From Korobacter sp036501185 (lineage in GTDB: Bacteria > Acidobacteriota > Terriglobia > Terriglobales > Acidobacteriaceae): a stretch of 64,000 nucleotides of DNA. The notes under the pieces were generated by a model. The model did no database searches. It was not told the DNA's origin and worked only from the letters and a program-made list of their open reading frames with translations. The position numbers and the translations under genes are program-made. The stretch lies in NCBI GenBank assembly GCA_036501185.1, contig DASYAU010000098.1:1-64000 (forward strand), in the 5' to 3' direction. This document shows positions 41,913 through 51,295 of the stretch, piece by piece (positions within the stretch are counted from its first letter, which is position 1; every line of letters begins with the position of its first letter).

Positions 41913-43268
41913 TCAAATATTGATGGATCTCCGGGCGAGCCCAAGCGCATCGCCCCAAAACGTTTTCGAAGAATGTACCACTTCAGTCACCTGATCGATC
42001 GCTGCCACGAAATAGTCAAGATGCTCATGGCTTACGGTGAGCGGTGGCGCGGCTTTGAGCACCATGAAATTGTTGCCGCAGATTTGCGTCAACACGTGCT
42101 CCGATTTGAACATCCGCATCACGACCATCTGTCCGAATAGACCCGGATGTATGCGCTGGAACGTTTCGTAAGCCATGCGCAGCGTCAGGCTTGACGGCGC
42201 CTTGAATTCGATCCCGCTGAGCAGGCCTATCCCGCGCACCTCTCCCACCATCTCGTATCCCGCAAGTTTCTCGCGCAGGCTGTTTCGGAAAGCTTCGCCC
42301 ATGGTCAGCGCGCGGTCCCCGAGTCCCTCGTCTTCGAGCACGTCAAGCGTCGCCATTCCCGCGCGCATCGCAAGTCCGTTCTCGCTGAACGTGGAGGTAT
42401 GCACGATCGCGCGATCCAACGAACTATAAACCGCTTCGTAAACCTCGTCGGTCATCAGCACCGCTCCGACAGGAATCAATCCGCCGCTAAGGGCCTTGGC
42501 CAGCACCACCATATCGGGTTGCACGTCGAAGTGATGCGCGGCCAGGAATTTTCCCGTCCGGTACATCCCAGTCTGGACCTCGTCGAGCACGAAAAGCGTC
42601 CCATATTTCCGGCACAGCTCCTGCGCCGCTTTCAGGTAGCCGGGCGGGGGGACGCGTATTCCACCTTCGGCCTGGATCGGCTCGAGAATATATGCCGCGA
42701 ACTTCTCAGTTGCCAATTGCGCGGTTAGCGCGTCGATATCGCCGAACGGCACGGCTTTTGTGTCGGGTAGCAGCCGGCCAAAACCTTTGGCCCAGGTTGT
42801 GCCTTCCATCAGCGATAGGGCCCCGCACGTCAACCCGTGAAACGCGCCCTCAGCATAAAGTAATCCCGCCCGCTTCGTCTTGGCTCGCGAGAACTTAATG
42901 GCCGTTTCTACTCCTTCGCTGCCGGAACTGTTGAAGAATACTTTTGTCAGTCCGCCGCCGGCTCGCAAACAAAGTCGCTCGGCTAGTTCGCCTGCCAGCT
43001 CCGGAACATGACTTTGCAGCATGTTCGGCCCATTCTTCGTCAGTTCGTCCATCAACGCCGCCACCACTCGAGGATGGTTGTGTCCCGTGTTGTGAACGCA
43101 ATAACCAGAAAGAAAGTCCAGAATCCGTTCGCCGTCCGCCGTAAACAGTTCTGCGCCCAAGCATCGCTGGTACGCGACGTTCATCTCCAAAACGTCGAGC
43201 AGACGTACCCATTGCGGGTTTACGTGTTCCGAATACGTTCCTGACACGGAGATACTCTTCGTGGGCAA
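41913..43268 (-). CDS. Class III PLP-dependent aminotransferase
   Basis: The 451-residue enzyme has the class III signature: LFVLDEVQTGMYRTGKF, then the PLP Lys in VVLAKALSGGLIPVGAVL. SSGSEGVETAIKFSRAKTKR binds the phosphate. It belongs to the acetylornithine/putrescine aminotransferase group. The N-terminal VNPQWVRLLDVLEMN...LSGYCVHNTGHNHPRV also recalls the hopanoid-related HpnO branch, so a role in aminobacteriohopanetriol synthesis is one option and polyamine or ornithine use another. It stands 62 bases upstream of the regulator gene, and its own promoter region is shared with the divergent membrane protein. Confidence 0.82.
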   Translation of the reverse strand: MPTKSISVSGTYSEHVNPQWVRLLDVLEMNVAYQRCLGAELFTADGERILDFLSGYCVHNTGHNHPRVVAALMDELTKNGPNMLQSHVPELAGELAERLCLRAGGGLTKVFFNSSGSEGVETAIKFSRAKTKRAGLLYAEGAFHGLTCGALSLMEGTTWAKGFGRLLPDTKAVPFGDIDALTAQLATEKFAAYILEPIQAEGGIRVPPPGYLKAAQELCRKYGTLFVLDEVQTGMYRTGKFLAAHHFDVQPDMVVLAKALSGGLIPVGAVLMTDEVYEAVYSSLDRAIVHTSTFSENGLAMRAGMATLDVLEDEGLGDRALTMGEAFRNSLREKLAGYEMVGEVRGIGLLSGIEFKAPSSLTLRMAYETFQRIHPGLFGQMVVMRMFKSEHVLTQICGNNFMVLKAAPPLTVSHEHLDYFVAAIDQVTEVVHSSKTFWGDALGLARRSINI

Positions 43269-43435
43269 AAGGCCTCCTCGATTGTGATGGGAACCGGCTC
43301 TCTATTAGACGTTACAACAGCCATTTCCGCGCAGCATACTTCCGAGATGACAAAAACGTCATACCACCCGCTCGTTGGTAGGCTGGTTCCCGCGCCCCGC
43401 TTCTCCACGATGCTACTAAAGTGCTGTAGTAAATT

Positions 43436-45595
43436 GTGGCCAGAGACTTTGTTGGTTCGAGGTTGGCACTGGCCGTCGAGCATTTCACGCTTCGAGATAT
43501 CGCGGGGATCTTCGCAGGAATGTTCGCATTTCTGCCGTTCCTGTTTGGACCCGGCTACGTCGTAGGCTACGTCCTGAATCTCTTCCGGTTTCGCCAAGCG
43601 TGCTGGCGTGAGCGTTTCGCGAGCAGCGTGGTCCTCTCATTCTCCATTACACCAATTTGCGGAGCCCTGTTGGCCCGCGTCAGCTCGCTCGCGGTGGTCT
43701 GCGCGGTTTGCTTGGCGATTACGGTAGCGGCATTCGTGCTCATCCTCTATGAATTGCGAAACCGCCCTACAGCTCCCAGGCAGAGCCTCGACCGAGATAG
43801 CAAAACAGTTTTGTGGCTTTTGTTCGCATGGATGTTGATTGCGATCGCGTCGCTAGTCGATCTTCAACACGGAACCAGGCTCTTCCTTCCGGAACCTGCC
43901 TTCGACCAGTCGGTCCGCTCGGCGCTTACCGGCGGAGTTTTGCGCTCTGGCGTTCCGCCGGCAAATCCCTTCTTCTACCCCGGCCACCCCATCCCGATGC
44001 GCTACTACTATTACTGGAATTTAGTGTGCGCACTGGCTGCGAAGCTTTTCAGACTCGCTCCCCGCTACGCCGCGCTCTCCGGCATTCTGTGGGCCGGTCT
44101 CGCACTCGCGTGCCTCATAACCCTGTACCTGAAGCACTTCTGTGAGGAAACGGTCGACCTCTCCCGCAAGGCATGGATTGGAATCACCCTTCTTGCGGTG
44201 ACGGGTCTAGACATCATTCCCACGATCATGGTGTTCATCGCCCAGCATGAGTTTTATGGCGACATGGAGTGGTGGGACTCCGCACAGGTCACGTCGTGGA
44301 TCGACTCGCTACTTTGGGTTCCTCACCACGTCGCCGGACTCATCTCGTGCTGTACCGGTTTTCTCGTTTTGTGGGTCGTGCCGCGTGACGCTCCCGCGCG
44401 CGAGCGCGTAATAGCCGCAATCGTGGCGGCACTGGCATTCTCTTCCGCCGCAGGTCTGTCCGTCTACGTCACGTTCACGTTTGCAATCTTCCTTATAACG
44501 TGGACCCTGGTGCTCGCCCGATGGAGCTTATGGAAGGAAGTTCTCACCTTCACGGCGTGCGGTATTCTCACTGTCATCATCTCGCTTCCTTATCTTCACG
44601 ATTTGCGGCAGCCCGGCTGGAGCGGCGATTTTGCAACTTTCTATGTCCGCACCTTGGAGTCCATCGGCGACTGGGCAGATGCTCACATCGAAGCCGATTG
44701 GCTCCAGAACCTTTTTCTCGTCGCGCTACTCCCCGTGTACTACCTCATCGAATTCGGCGCCTTTGCAGTGGCCGGTTTTGCAACTTGGAAAGCCTATTGG
44801 CGGCGGAACGAACCGCTTCGCAAGTGGGAATGGGCGGCTCTCAACATCTTCAGCGCCAGCTTGCTTGTCGGCACCTTCCTCGAATCCACTACGGGAAACA
44901 ACGATCTCGGATACCGCTCCATTCTTTTCGCACAATTCGTCTTGCTTTTGTGGACGGTGCCCTACATCTACCGCTGGTATACCGAACGCTCCAGCAGGAA
45001 CGCCAAACCAAGCCTGCTCTTTCGTACCTTCCTCGTACTCGGCATCGCTTCCACGGTCTTCCAACTCGTGGAGTTGCGCATCTACACCGTACTGGCGGAC
45101 CATCACGCCTATGTCGATGCTGTGAACTGGTTACCCGATACCGATACGATCGCTCTTGACATCTATAGCATTCGCTCCGCCGTCGAACAGTTGAACCGTC
45201 ATCTTCCGCAAGACGCACTCGTCCAATTCAGTCCAGCCGAACTCCCATATGAGCCGAACGTCTACTACTTGCAAAGGAGTTCGGTAGAGGGAATCCCGAA
45301 CTGCGGCACGGCATTCGGAGGTGACCCCTTCGCCTGCCAACCCTTCCAACACAAGCTTCTCGATGCGTTCAATGGACGCAAGCCATACGGCCTGGAACAG
45401 GCCGATCAGCTTTGCAAGGACTTGCACATCGATGTATTGGTCGCCGAGCGCTCCGACCGCATGTGGGCCATCAAGCAGAGCTGGGTCTGGCGTGGAACTC
45501 CTGCCGTGCAGAATGAATATGTTCGTGCAATCCCGTGTGGCGCGCGACGCGAGCAGATTGCAAGCGCCTTTCCCAAGGCGACGGCGGTCCCTTAG
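43436..45595 (+). CDS. Large multi-pass membrane protein, GT-C glycosyltransferase-like
   Basis: The 719-residue protein has about a dozen membrane helices over residues 1-560 and a soluble C-terminal part (about 590-719). An early loop after helix 4-5, with PEPAFDQSVRSALTGG and PFFYPGHPIPMRYYYYWN, resembles the acidic first-loop active site of GT-C polyprenyl-phosphate glycosyltransferases (DUF2298-like arrangement). The GTG start at 43436 has no clear ribosome site. It converges on the flippase-like gene with a 4-base overlap. A cell-surface glycan role is inferred from the fold pattern and neighbours. I cannot name a family firmly. Confidence 0.65.
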   Translation: MARDFVGSRLALAVEHFTLRDIAGIFAGMFAFLPFLFGPGYVVGYVLNLFRFRQACWRERFASSVVLSFSITPICGALLARVSSLAVVCAVCLAITVAAFVLILYELRNRPTAPRQSLDRDSKTVLWLLFAWMLIAIASLVDLQHGTRLFLPEPAFDQSVRSALTGGVLRSGVPPANPFFYPGHPIPMRYYYYWNLVCALAAKLFRLAPRYAALSGILWAGLALACLITLYLKHFCEETVDLSRKAWIGITLLAVTGLDIIPTIMVFIAQHEFYGDMEWWDSAQVTSWIDSLLWVPHHVAGLISCCTGFLVLWVVPRDAPARERVIAAIVAALAFSSAAGLSVYVTFTFAIFLITWTLVLARWSLWKEVLTFTACGILTVIISLPYLHDLRQPGWSGDFATFYVRTLESIGDWADAHIEADWLQNLFLVALLPVYYLIEFGAFAVAGFATWKAYWRRNEPLRKWEWAALNIFSASLLVGTFLESTTGNNDLGYRSILFAQFVLLLWTVPYIYRWYTERSSRNAKPSLLFRTFLVLGIASTVFQLVELRIYTVLADHHAYVDAVNWLPDTDTIALDIYSIRSAVEQLNRHLPQDALVQFSPAELPYEPNVYYLQRSSVEGIPNCGTAFGGDPFACQPFQHKLLDAFNGRKPYGLEQADQLCKDLHIDVLVAERSDRMWAIKQSWVWRGTPAVQNEYVRAIPCGARREQIASAFPKATAVP

Positions 45596-46596
45596 ATCGC
45601 GAGTGCTCCTGTTTTCGACAATTTGCGATATTGCAGCAGCCCAATCGATCCCAGCACGCCGGTCACCACTAATCCGCCCGCCTGCGCCACGAGGATGTAT
45701 GCAATTGCGTCAGCGCGCGTAAAGTGGAAAGGTATAAGTACCGTCACCGCAACAAATTGATAGATACCGATGTATCCCGGCGTCGAAGGCAACGCGCTGC
45801 CCAGCCCTAATCCGACCAGCAGCAGCAAAGCCGTCGGAAACGACATGTGCAGCCCCAGTGCCGGAGCGAGAATCTGCGCCGCGTAAGCGTCGCAGCTCCA
45901 GATCCCGATCGTGAGCGCAAAAAAAATCGAAAAAGTCGATGGATCATGAAATGCTCGTACTCCGGCAGCCACATGCTCGATGGCGTGATCCAGGCGCATC
46001 ACGGCGTTCTCCGGAAGGTGCATCTTCGCCAATAAGCGCTCCGCTAGTGTCTCGAAAAGCGGAACCGAGATCAGCAGGATGGCCGCCACAATCGCCAGCG
46101 CAAGCAGCGGCCCGGAAATCTTCTCCAGCCAACTAGGCTTATTCTGCACAAAGCGGATCACGAGCGTTCCCGAAGTAACGAGCACAATCAGGTCCATCAC
46201 GCGCTCCGAGAGCGCTGTGGTCAATACGAACGTCTTGCTCAGTTGCGACCGCGAGCTCACCATCGCAGTGCGGATTAACTCGCCGGCCCGCGCCGGTAAC
46301 ACGTTGTTCCCGAAGTAACACGCGCAATTCGCCCAGAATACGGGCAGTACCGGCAGTTTCGCTTGCGTGTTCAGCAGCACTCGCCACCGCAGCCCCCGCA
46401 TGAAATAAGACGTCGCGCTGACCACCATGCTAGCCACAATGAACTGCGGGCGGCAATGTGCAATCGCTGCCCACACCTGATGCCAATCGACTTTTCTCAG
46501 CGCCAGATACAGAAACAGAGCAGCGAGAGGGAAGGAAAGCAGGACAAGAACTCGCGAAGATTTCTTTTTCTCCTCGAGGATGGGGCTCGAACTCAC
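45592..46596 (-). CDS. UPF0104/LPG-synthase-TM flippase-like membrane protein
   Basis: The 334-residue protein has about 8 hydrophobic helices and the conserved elements of the lysylphosphatidylglycerol synthase transmembrane family: RGLRWRVLL, LPARAGELIRTAMVSSR, LSERVMDLIVL and LGSALPSTPGYIGIYQF. Family members often sit in polysaccharide clusters and are proposed lipid-linked glycan flippases or lipid transferases. It is the last gene of the sugar operon, and its ATG overlaps the stop of the GT2 gene (ATGA). It has no LPG synthase catalytic domain. Confidence 0.83.
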   Translation of the reverse strand: MSSSPILEEKKKSSRVLVLLSFPLAALFLYLALRKVDWHQVWAAIAHCRPQFIVASMVVSATSYFMRGLRWRVLLNTQAKLPVLPVFWANCACYFGNNVLPARAGELIRTAMVSSRSQLSKTFVLTTALSERVMDLIVLVTSGTLVIRFVQNKPSWLEKISGPLLALAIVAAILLISVPLFETLAERLLAKMHLPENAVMRLDHAIEHVAAGVRAFHDPSTFSIFFALTIGIWSCDAYAAQILAPALGLHMSFPTALLLLVGLGLGSALPSTPGYIGIYQFVAVTVLIPFHFTRADAIAYILVAQAGGLVVTGVLGSIGLLQYRKLSKTGALAI

Positions 46597-47591
46597 GCTC
46601 TCTGCCTTGCTTCACTGAGGGGCAGCGGTGTCGTAGACGGCTCTCCCGGTGGGTACTCGAAGTTCAGTCTTTCCGACTCGAAGGCGAATGGCCGATTCTG
46701 GATTTGCGTGTGGATTTGTCCGATGTACTCGCCAATGATACCTAGGGACAACAATTGCATCGACGCCAGGAAGAACATTCCGATCACGAGCGGTGCGACA
46801 CCGACCGTGAACTTGGCCCAGAAGATCAACTTATATGCGAAATACGCCAAGCCGAACATGAGCGACAGAAACGCACCGACAAACCCAGCAAAGCTCACCA
46901 GCCGCAGGGGTACCTTCGAGAGATTCGTGATCCCCAACATCGCGGCATCGTACAGTGTGTACCAGTTGTTCTTCGTGATGCCGCGCGTGCGCACCGGTTG
47001 GTGATAGGGAATCTCATAATGCGGATAGCCAATCTCCGCCACCAACCCGCGGAAGTACGGGTAGGGGTCTTTCATCTGCTTGATTGCATCGATCACTTTG
47101 CGATCGTAAAGTCCGAATCCAGTGAAGTTCTCGTAGGTCTCCACTCCCGAGAGGATATTCACGAGCCGGTAGTACTTCTTGCGAATCCAGAACATCAGCC
47201 CGTGCTCTTCGCTACCGGACTTGATGCATGCCACCACTGGAAATCCCTCTTCCCAGTGCTGCACGAGTTCAGGAATCATCTCCGGCGGGTCCTGTAGGTC
47301 CCCCACGATTCCAATTACGCAATCTCCACGCGTCTGATGCAGGGCGTGCATAGGCGACCGAATATGCCCGAAATTGCGTGTATTGCGGATTACCTTCACG
47401 TTCTTGTCCCGTTCCGCAAGCTCCTTCAGGATCTCGAACGTTGAGTCGGTTGAACGATTGTCGATGAAAAGGTGCTCGTACCGGTATTTGCCCATGCCGA
47501 GCATGGCCGCCCGCACCCGCTCATATACTTCGCGGACGTTGCCCTCTTCATTGAAGCACGGCGTAAGAATGCTGATCGTCTTCTCCGACAA
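46593..47591 (-). CDS. Membrane-anchored family 2 glycosyltransferase (GtrB/ArnC-like)
   Basis: The 332-residue protein has a GT2 domain: ISILTPCFNEEGNVREV, FIDNRSTDSTFEIL, and VGDLQDPPEMIPEL with the metal-binding Asp residues. Two C-terminal membrane helices (about 235-300) follow, as in DPM1/GtrB/ArnC enzymes that load a sugar on undecaprenyl phosphate. I take TTG 47591, which has GGAGAA 8 bases before it and lies 13 bases after the previous stop; an upstream TTG (47618) would overlap that gene. It probably transfers a product of this operon to a lipid carrier. Confidence 0.85.
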   Translation of the reverse strand: MSEKTISILTPCFNEEGNVREVYERVRAAMLGMGKYRYEHLFIDNRSTDSTFEILKELAERDKNVKVIRNTRNFGHIRSPMHALHQTRGDCVIGIVGDLQDPPEMIPELVQHWEEGFPVVACIKSGSEEHGLMFWIRKKYYRLVNILSGVETYENFTGFGLYDRKVIDAIKQMKDPYPYFRGLVAEIGYPHYEIPYHQPVRTRGITKNNWYTLYDAAMLGITNLSKVPLRLVSFAGFVGAFLSLMFGLAYFAYKLIFWAKFTVGVAPLVIGMFFLASMQLLSLGIIGEYIGQIHTQIQNRPFAFESERLNFEYPPGEPSTTPLPLSEARQRA

Positions 47592-47604
47592 GATGTCTTC
47601 TCCG

Positions 47605-48339
47605 CTAAATGTTCTCAATCAGTCCGCACGCCGTCCAACCTCCGTCCACAGGCAGGTTGATGCCGGTTATATAACGGGATCTTGCATCGCACAGGAATGC
47701 GACTGCGTTCGCCACATCCGTCGGTTCTCCCCACTTGCCGAGCAAAGTGTGCCGCTGCCGCGCCAGGTTTAAGGCTGGATCGTTGTACGATTTGTCCGTC
47801 ATTGCCGTGTGGATGTACCCGGGTGAAACGCAGTTCACGCGAATTCCTGCCGGCCCGAGGTCGTATGCGAATGACCGCGTCAATCCCAGCACTCCCGTCT
47901 TGGCCGCGTGGTACGCAGGATTGTTCGGCAGCCCCAGCGTTGTCGCCAGCGACCCGATGAACACAATCCCGCCGTCTTCAATCTTCTTTCCTTGCACGCA
48001 CTCCGAGAAATACCGCGACCAGGCGAATGGCGCTTGCAAGTTCACATCGATCGTCAGCTTCCAATCGGCGTCCGACTGCGGATTGCCGCCACGCGTCACG
48101 CCCGCATTGTTGATCAGGAATATTGTGCGGCATCCGTCAGTCAATGCGCGTTCAAATGCTCGGGAAAGCACGGCTTCATCCAGGACGTCGCCCTGCACTA
48201 CAAAATCCGCGCTTCCCGCGGCGATCTCCGCCAGGTCCACCGCCACCACGCGATGCCCTTCCTCGCGAAGTGTGTTCGCAATGGCCAGCCCATTGCCCGC
48301 CGCTGCCCCCGTCACAATGCATGTGGAGAGTTTCGCCAA
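47605..48339 (-). CDS. SDR oxidoreductase, FabG-like
   Basis: The 244-residue classical SDR has the cofactor motif VTGAAAGNGLAIA, NNAG, catalytic Ser/Tyr/Lys in FIGSLATTLGL and YHAAKTGVL, and the C-terminal ITGINLPVDGGWT. The start is TTG 48339 with GGAGAAG upstream. It reduces or oxidises a keto or hydroxy group with NAD(P)H. In this operon a role on a keto-sugar or on the side chain made by the ThDP enzyme is likely. It directly follows the second SDR. Confidence 0.85.
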   Translation of the reverse strand: MAKLSTCIVTGAAAGNGLAIANTLREEGHRVVAVDLAEIAAGSADFVVQGDVLDEAVLSRAFERALTDGCRTIFLINNAGVTRGGNPQSDADWKLTIDVNLQAPFAWSRYFSECVQGKKIEDGGIVFIGSLATTLGLPNNPAYHAAKTGVLGLTRSFAYDLGPAGIRVNCVSPGYIHTAMTDKSYNDPALNLARQRHTLLGKWGEPTDVANAVAFLCDARSRYITGINLPVDGGWTACGLIENI

Positions 48340-48340
48340 A

Positions 48341-49018
48341 TCACTTCTCCCGGAACCGGATCGTTCGCCGCCGAAGAATCACCTCCGGTTCGAACAAGTT
48401 GCTGCGTGACGCGATTGCATCCACCATTCGCTCCGCCACTTCCTTTGGATTGAGGAAGCTGCTTGGATCCTGCTCCACTAGCTTGCGGCCCATCGAGGTA
48501 TCCATAGTCCCCATTGAGAATAGCCAGAAGCGTGTACCCGTCTGTGCGTACTCATCGTTCATCGCTCGCACAAAGCCGAGTAGCCCGTGCTTGACCGCGC
48601 AATATACCGACGTGTTCTTGAAACCCGCATACGCCGAGGTGGAACCTACAAAGCAATAATCCCGCCTCGCGTCTTGCTTCGCCGGATGTGCCGCCAGCAA
48701 CTTGCGTGCGGCCTGGATCACGTCCAGAAACCCCACTTCGATCTCCCGCGCAATCTCGGCGTCACTCATCTCAATCAGAGGCTTCGGAGCGAACAACGCT
48801 TGAGGGAAGAAATAGGCATCGAAATCGTGCGATGACGTAAACTCAGCGTACGCACGTTCCACGACATGCACCGCCATTCCATCGCCGTTGAACTCGTCTT
48901 GTATCTTTGCGAGATTCGCCTTCCGCGTCACTAAGTCCACCTGCCACGCATGTTCGAGCAACGCGTGCGCAAGAGCCTTCGCCAGGCCTCCGGAAGCGCC
49001 GAATATCGCGGCCCTCAC
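48341..49018 (-). CDS. Divergent SDR-fold oxidoreductase
   Basis: This 225-residue SDR starts at GTG 49018, which overlaps the TGA of the ThDP enzyme (GTGA). The motif AIFGASGGLAKALAHAL starts at residue 4. The active-site YCAVKHGLL keeps Tyr and Lys, and FVGSTSAYAG keeps Ser. It is shorter than classical SDRs and lacks the usual NNAG, having YFFPQALF instead, so its substrate pocket may be unusual. Coupling to the ThDP gene suggests it acts on that enzyme's product, as the reductase YerF follows YerE in yersiniose synthesis. Confidence 0.78.
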   Translation of the reverse strand: MRAAIFGASGGLAKALAHALLEHAWQVDLVTRKANLAKIQDEFNGDGMAVHVVERAYAEFTSSHDFDAYFFPQALFAPKPLIEMSDAEIAREIEVGFLDVIQAARKLLAAHPAKQDARRDYCFVGSTSAYAGFKNTSVYCAVKHGLLGFVRAMNDEYAQTGTRFWLFSMGTMDTSMGRKLVEQDPSSFLNPKEVAERMVDAIASRSNLFEPEVILRRRTIRFREK

Positions 49019-50796
49019 CAGGAAAGCTCCGCCAGCGGAGTGGTGTACGGTTTGCCATCTTCACCGATCTTCGTCTTCACCGAAGGTCCTCGATTTTCGA
49101 AGCGCTCGATGTGCAAATCTACCACGATTGGCGGATCATTCGGTCCAAGACTTGGCAGCAGGGAATCTAGGTCTTCAAGGCTCTTTACGCAGGTGTATCG
49201 CAGCTTAAAAGCGGCTGCGAGCTTGTCGAGATCCGGAATAAACAGCCCCGTCTGTGTATCCACTCCACTCACCTGTCCGAAGTATCGCGTCTGAGACGCG
49301 CGTATTGATTCGTATCCATGATTATTCAGCACGAATAGCACGAATCCCTTCGGAGCGTAATGCGAAAGCGTGGCGAGTTCCTGCACATTCAGCATCAATC
49401 CGCCGTCCGCTTCGAGACCCATTACCCGGCGATCCGACCCAAACGACGCGCCGATCGAATGCGGCAGTCCAAGTCCCATCGACCCGAGTGCCGCGCCATT
49501 AAAGAATCGCGTGCCCTCGCCCGGCGCGAAGAACCGCGAAAAGGTCTCTTCCGCATACCCCGAGCTCGCCGGCACAAACACCTTTCCATCCGACCACCGT
49601 GACAGCGCCTCAGCAATGCCGTACACCGTCATTTTGTCCGACCGCAACCTCTCGCGTTCTTCCGGAAGATAAGCCGCCTTCCGCTCCTCGCACCATGGCA
49701 GCCAGGTCGCTTCCGCCGCGCTCTTCGCTTCGCCATTCTCAACGATCGCCTCCGGCAAAGCGTGCAAATCGGCCTCAACGCTTTTCGAGTTCGCGAAGCC
49801 CTCAAACTTTTTCAACTCGTGTGGATCAATGTCTACGAAGACCCTTTTCGCCTGCGATCCAAAAAGCTCACGCTGGAACGCCGTCGTCCCAAGATCCAGT
49901 CGCGCCCCTAGGAAGAGAATATGGTCCGCGCGCGCCAGTACCTCGTTCGCGTAAATCGGCGCCAGTCCACCGGGACAGCCGAAGTAGCAGCGATCGTGGC
50001 TCGACACAATATCGAACGACAGCCACGAAAATACCGCCGGCATGGCGTGCTTATGCAGGAACTCCCGCACCGTTTCTTCGACTCCCGCTATGCGGCACCC
50101 GTTCCCCACGTAAAGCAACGGCCGGTTCGCCATCAGCAATTCAGCAATGCACTGCGCTAAAGCTTTTTTACTTTTCGCCGAATGGGTTGCGTCGTCGGTT
50201 CTGTGACGGATCGCTTCCACCGCCTGCTCAATATCTTCCACCGAGTAGTCAATCGGCATGCCTTGCACGTCCAGTGGAATCTCGATGAACACCGGCCCCG
50301 GACGTCCCGCGAAAGCTTCAGCCAACGTCTCTACCAGTTCGCGCCGATAGCTCTCTGCGTCCAAACGTACAAATCTCTTTACACAGGGTGTAATCACTTC
50401 ACGCGAACGGATTTCCTGGATGCCATGCGTGCGCGTCCCGAACCGATCAATGTCATCCGTCTTGATTTGTCCGGCCAGCACGATGAGCGGCGTTGAATCA
50501 CCGTATGCCGAGATCAGCGATGTCACCGAGTTCGAAACTCCCGGTCCAGCGGTGATCACCGCAAATCCGGCGCGCCGGAAGTCAGCGGCCTTTGCGTACC
50601 CTTCGGCCGCGGCCACGCACGCCTGTTCATGTTGACAGTAAACCGGCTTTAAGACGCCATGCTGCGCAACCGCGCGATTCAGATGCATGGCCATTCCGCC
50701 GGTCAGCGAAAACACCTTATGACTACCAAGCGCAGTGACCAAATCCACCGCGTAGCTCGCAATGTTCTTTGTTGGGCTTATAAAAGGGGAAGACAC
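49015..50796 (-). CDS. ThDP-dependent acetolactate-synthase-like enzyme of sugar operon
   Basis: The enzyme of about 593 residues has the catalytic Glu in CQHEQACVAAAEGYAK, AGPGVSNSVTSLISAYGDSTPL, a FAD/ADP-type middle domain, and the ThDP/Mg motif EADGGLMLNVQEL...NNHGYESI, with ADG in place of GDG. It lacks a small-subunit gene and lies among CDP-sugar genes, so it is unlikely to serve Val synthesis; ilvB-ilvN are elsewhere in the window. The closest known precedent is YerE, which adds an acyl anion from pyruvate to the C4 ketone of CDP-3,6-dideoxy-4-ketohexose. The start is uncertain: GTG 50796 is used, and TTG 50811 is an alternative. Confidence 0.8.
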   Translation of the reverse strand: MSSPFISPTKNIASYAVDLVTALGSHKVFSLTGGMAMHLNRAVAQHGVLKPVYCQHEQACVAAAEGYAKAADFRRAGFAVITAGPGVSNSVTSLISAYGDSTPLIVLAGQIKTDDIDRFGTRTHGIQEIRSREVITPCVKRFVRLDAESYRRELVETLAEAFAGRPGPVFIEIPLDVQGMPIDYSVEDIEQAVEAIRHRTDDATHSAKSKKALAQCIAELLMANRPLLYVGNGCRIAGVEETVREFLHKHAMPAVFSWLSFDIVSSHDRCYFGCPGGLAPIYANEVLARADHILFLGARLDLGTTAFQRELFGSQAKRVFVDIDPHELKKFEGFANSKSVEADLHALPEAIVENGEAKSAAEATWLPWCEERKAAYLPEERERLRSDKMTVYGIAEALSRWSDGKVFVPASSGYAEETFSRFFAPGEGTRFFNGAALGSMGLGLPHSIGASFGSDRRVMGLEADGGLMLNVQELATLSHYAPKGFVLFVLNNHGYESIRASQTRYFGQVSGVDTQTGLFIPDLDKLAAAFKLRYTCVKSLEDLDSLLPSLGPNDPPIVVDLHIERFENRGPSVKTKIGEDGKPYTTPLAELSW

Positions 50797-50818
50797 GCCA
50801 TCATGATACAAGACGCTC

Positions 50819-51295
50819 TCAAACCGCGGCCGCCCGCCCCGCGAGCAGCGTGTCAATGATCTCGCGCACCGCGCCGTTTCCACCGTTGGCCTTCGCTACC
50901 AGCTTGCATCGGCCCAGCACCACCGGGCGCGCATCCGCCGGAGCACACGCCAGCCCTGCTGTTTCCAGTGCTTCGAGATCGTTCACATCATCGCCGATGT
51001 AACATACCTCTTCTTTGTTGAGGTGATGTCGCTCCATGAATTGGAGCAGCGCAGCACGCTTGTCTTTACACGGCTTGAAAACCTCCACGGCAAACTTCGC
51101 CGCCATCCGGTCCACCAGGGGACTGTCCTCGCCAGATATGAACGCCAGCTTCAGCCCCGCCTTGATCGCGAGCGAGAGTCCCATGATGTCGGCGAAACAG
51201 AATCGTTTCCACTCCTCGCCGTTCGGACCCCACCACACGCCGCCATCGGTCAGGACGCCATCCACGTCCATCGCGATGGCTTTGATCGAATTCAC
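50819..51295 (-). CDS. KdsC/YrbI-type HAD phosphatase
   Basis: The 158-residue protein matches the short capless HAD-IIIC group that includes KDO-8-phosphate phosphatase and N-acylneuraminate-9-phosphate phosphatase. Motif I is MDVDGVLTDGG, motif II is FISGEDSP, motif III has Lys in KPCKDKRAAL, and motif IV is YIGDDVNDLEAL. GTG 51295 overlaps the stop of the NeuB-like gene (GTGA). It therefore probably dephosphorylates the phosphorylated 2-keto acid made by that enzyme. The window has no kdsA, kdsB or CMP-sugar synthase. Confidence 0.87.
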   Translation of the reverse strand: MNSIKAIAMDVDGVLTDGGVWWGPNGEEWKRFCFADIMGLSLAIKAGLKLAFISGEDSPLVDRMAAKFAVEVFKPCKDKRAALLQFMERHHLNKEEVCYIGDDVNDLEALETAGLACAPADARPVVLGRCKLVAKANGGNGAVREIIDTLLAGRAAAV

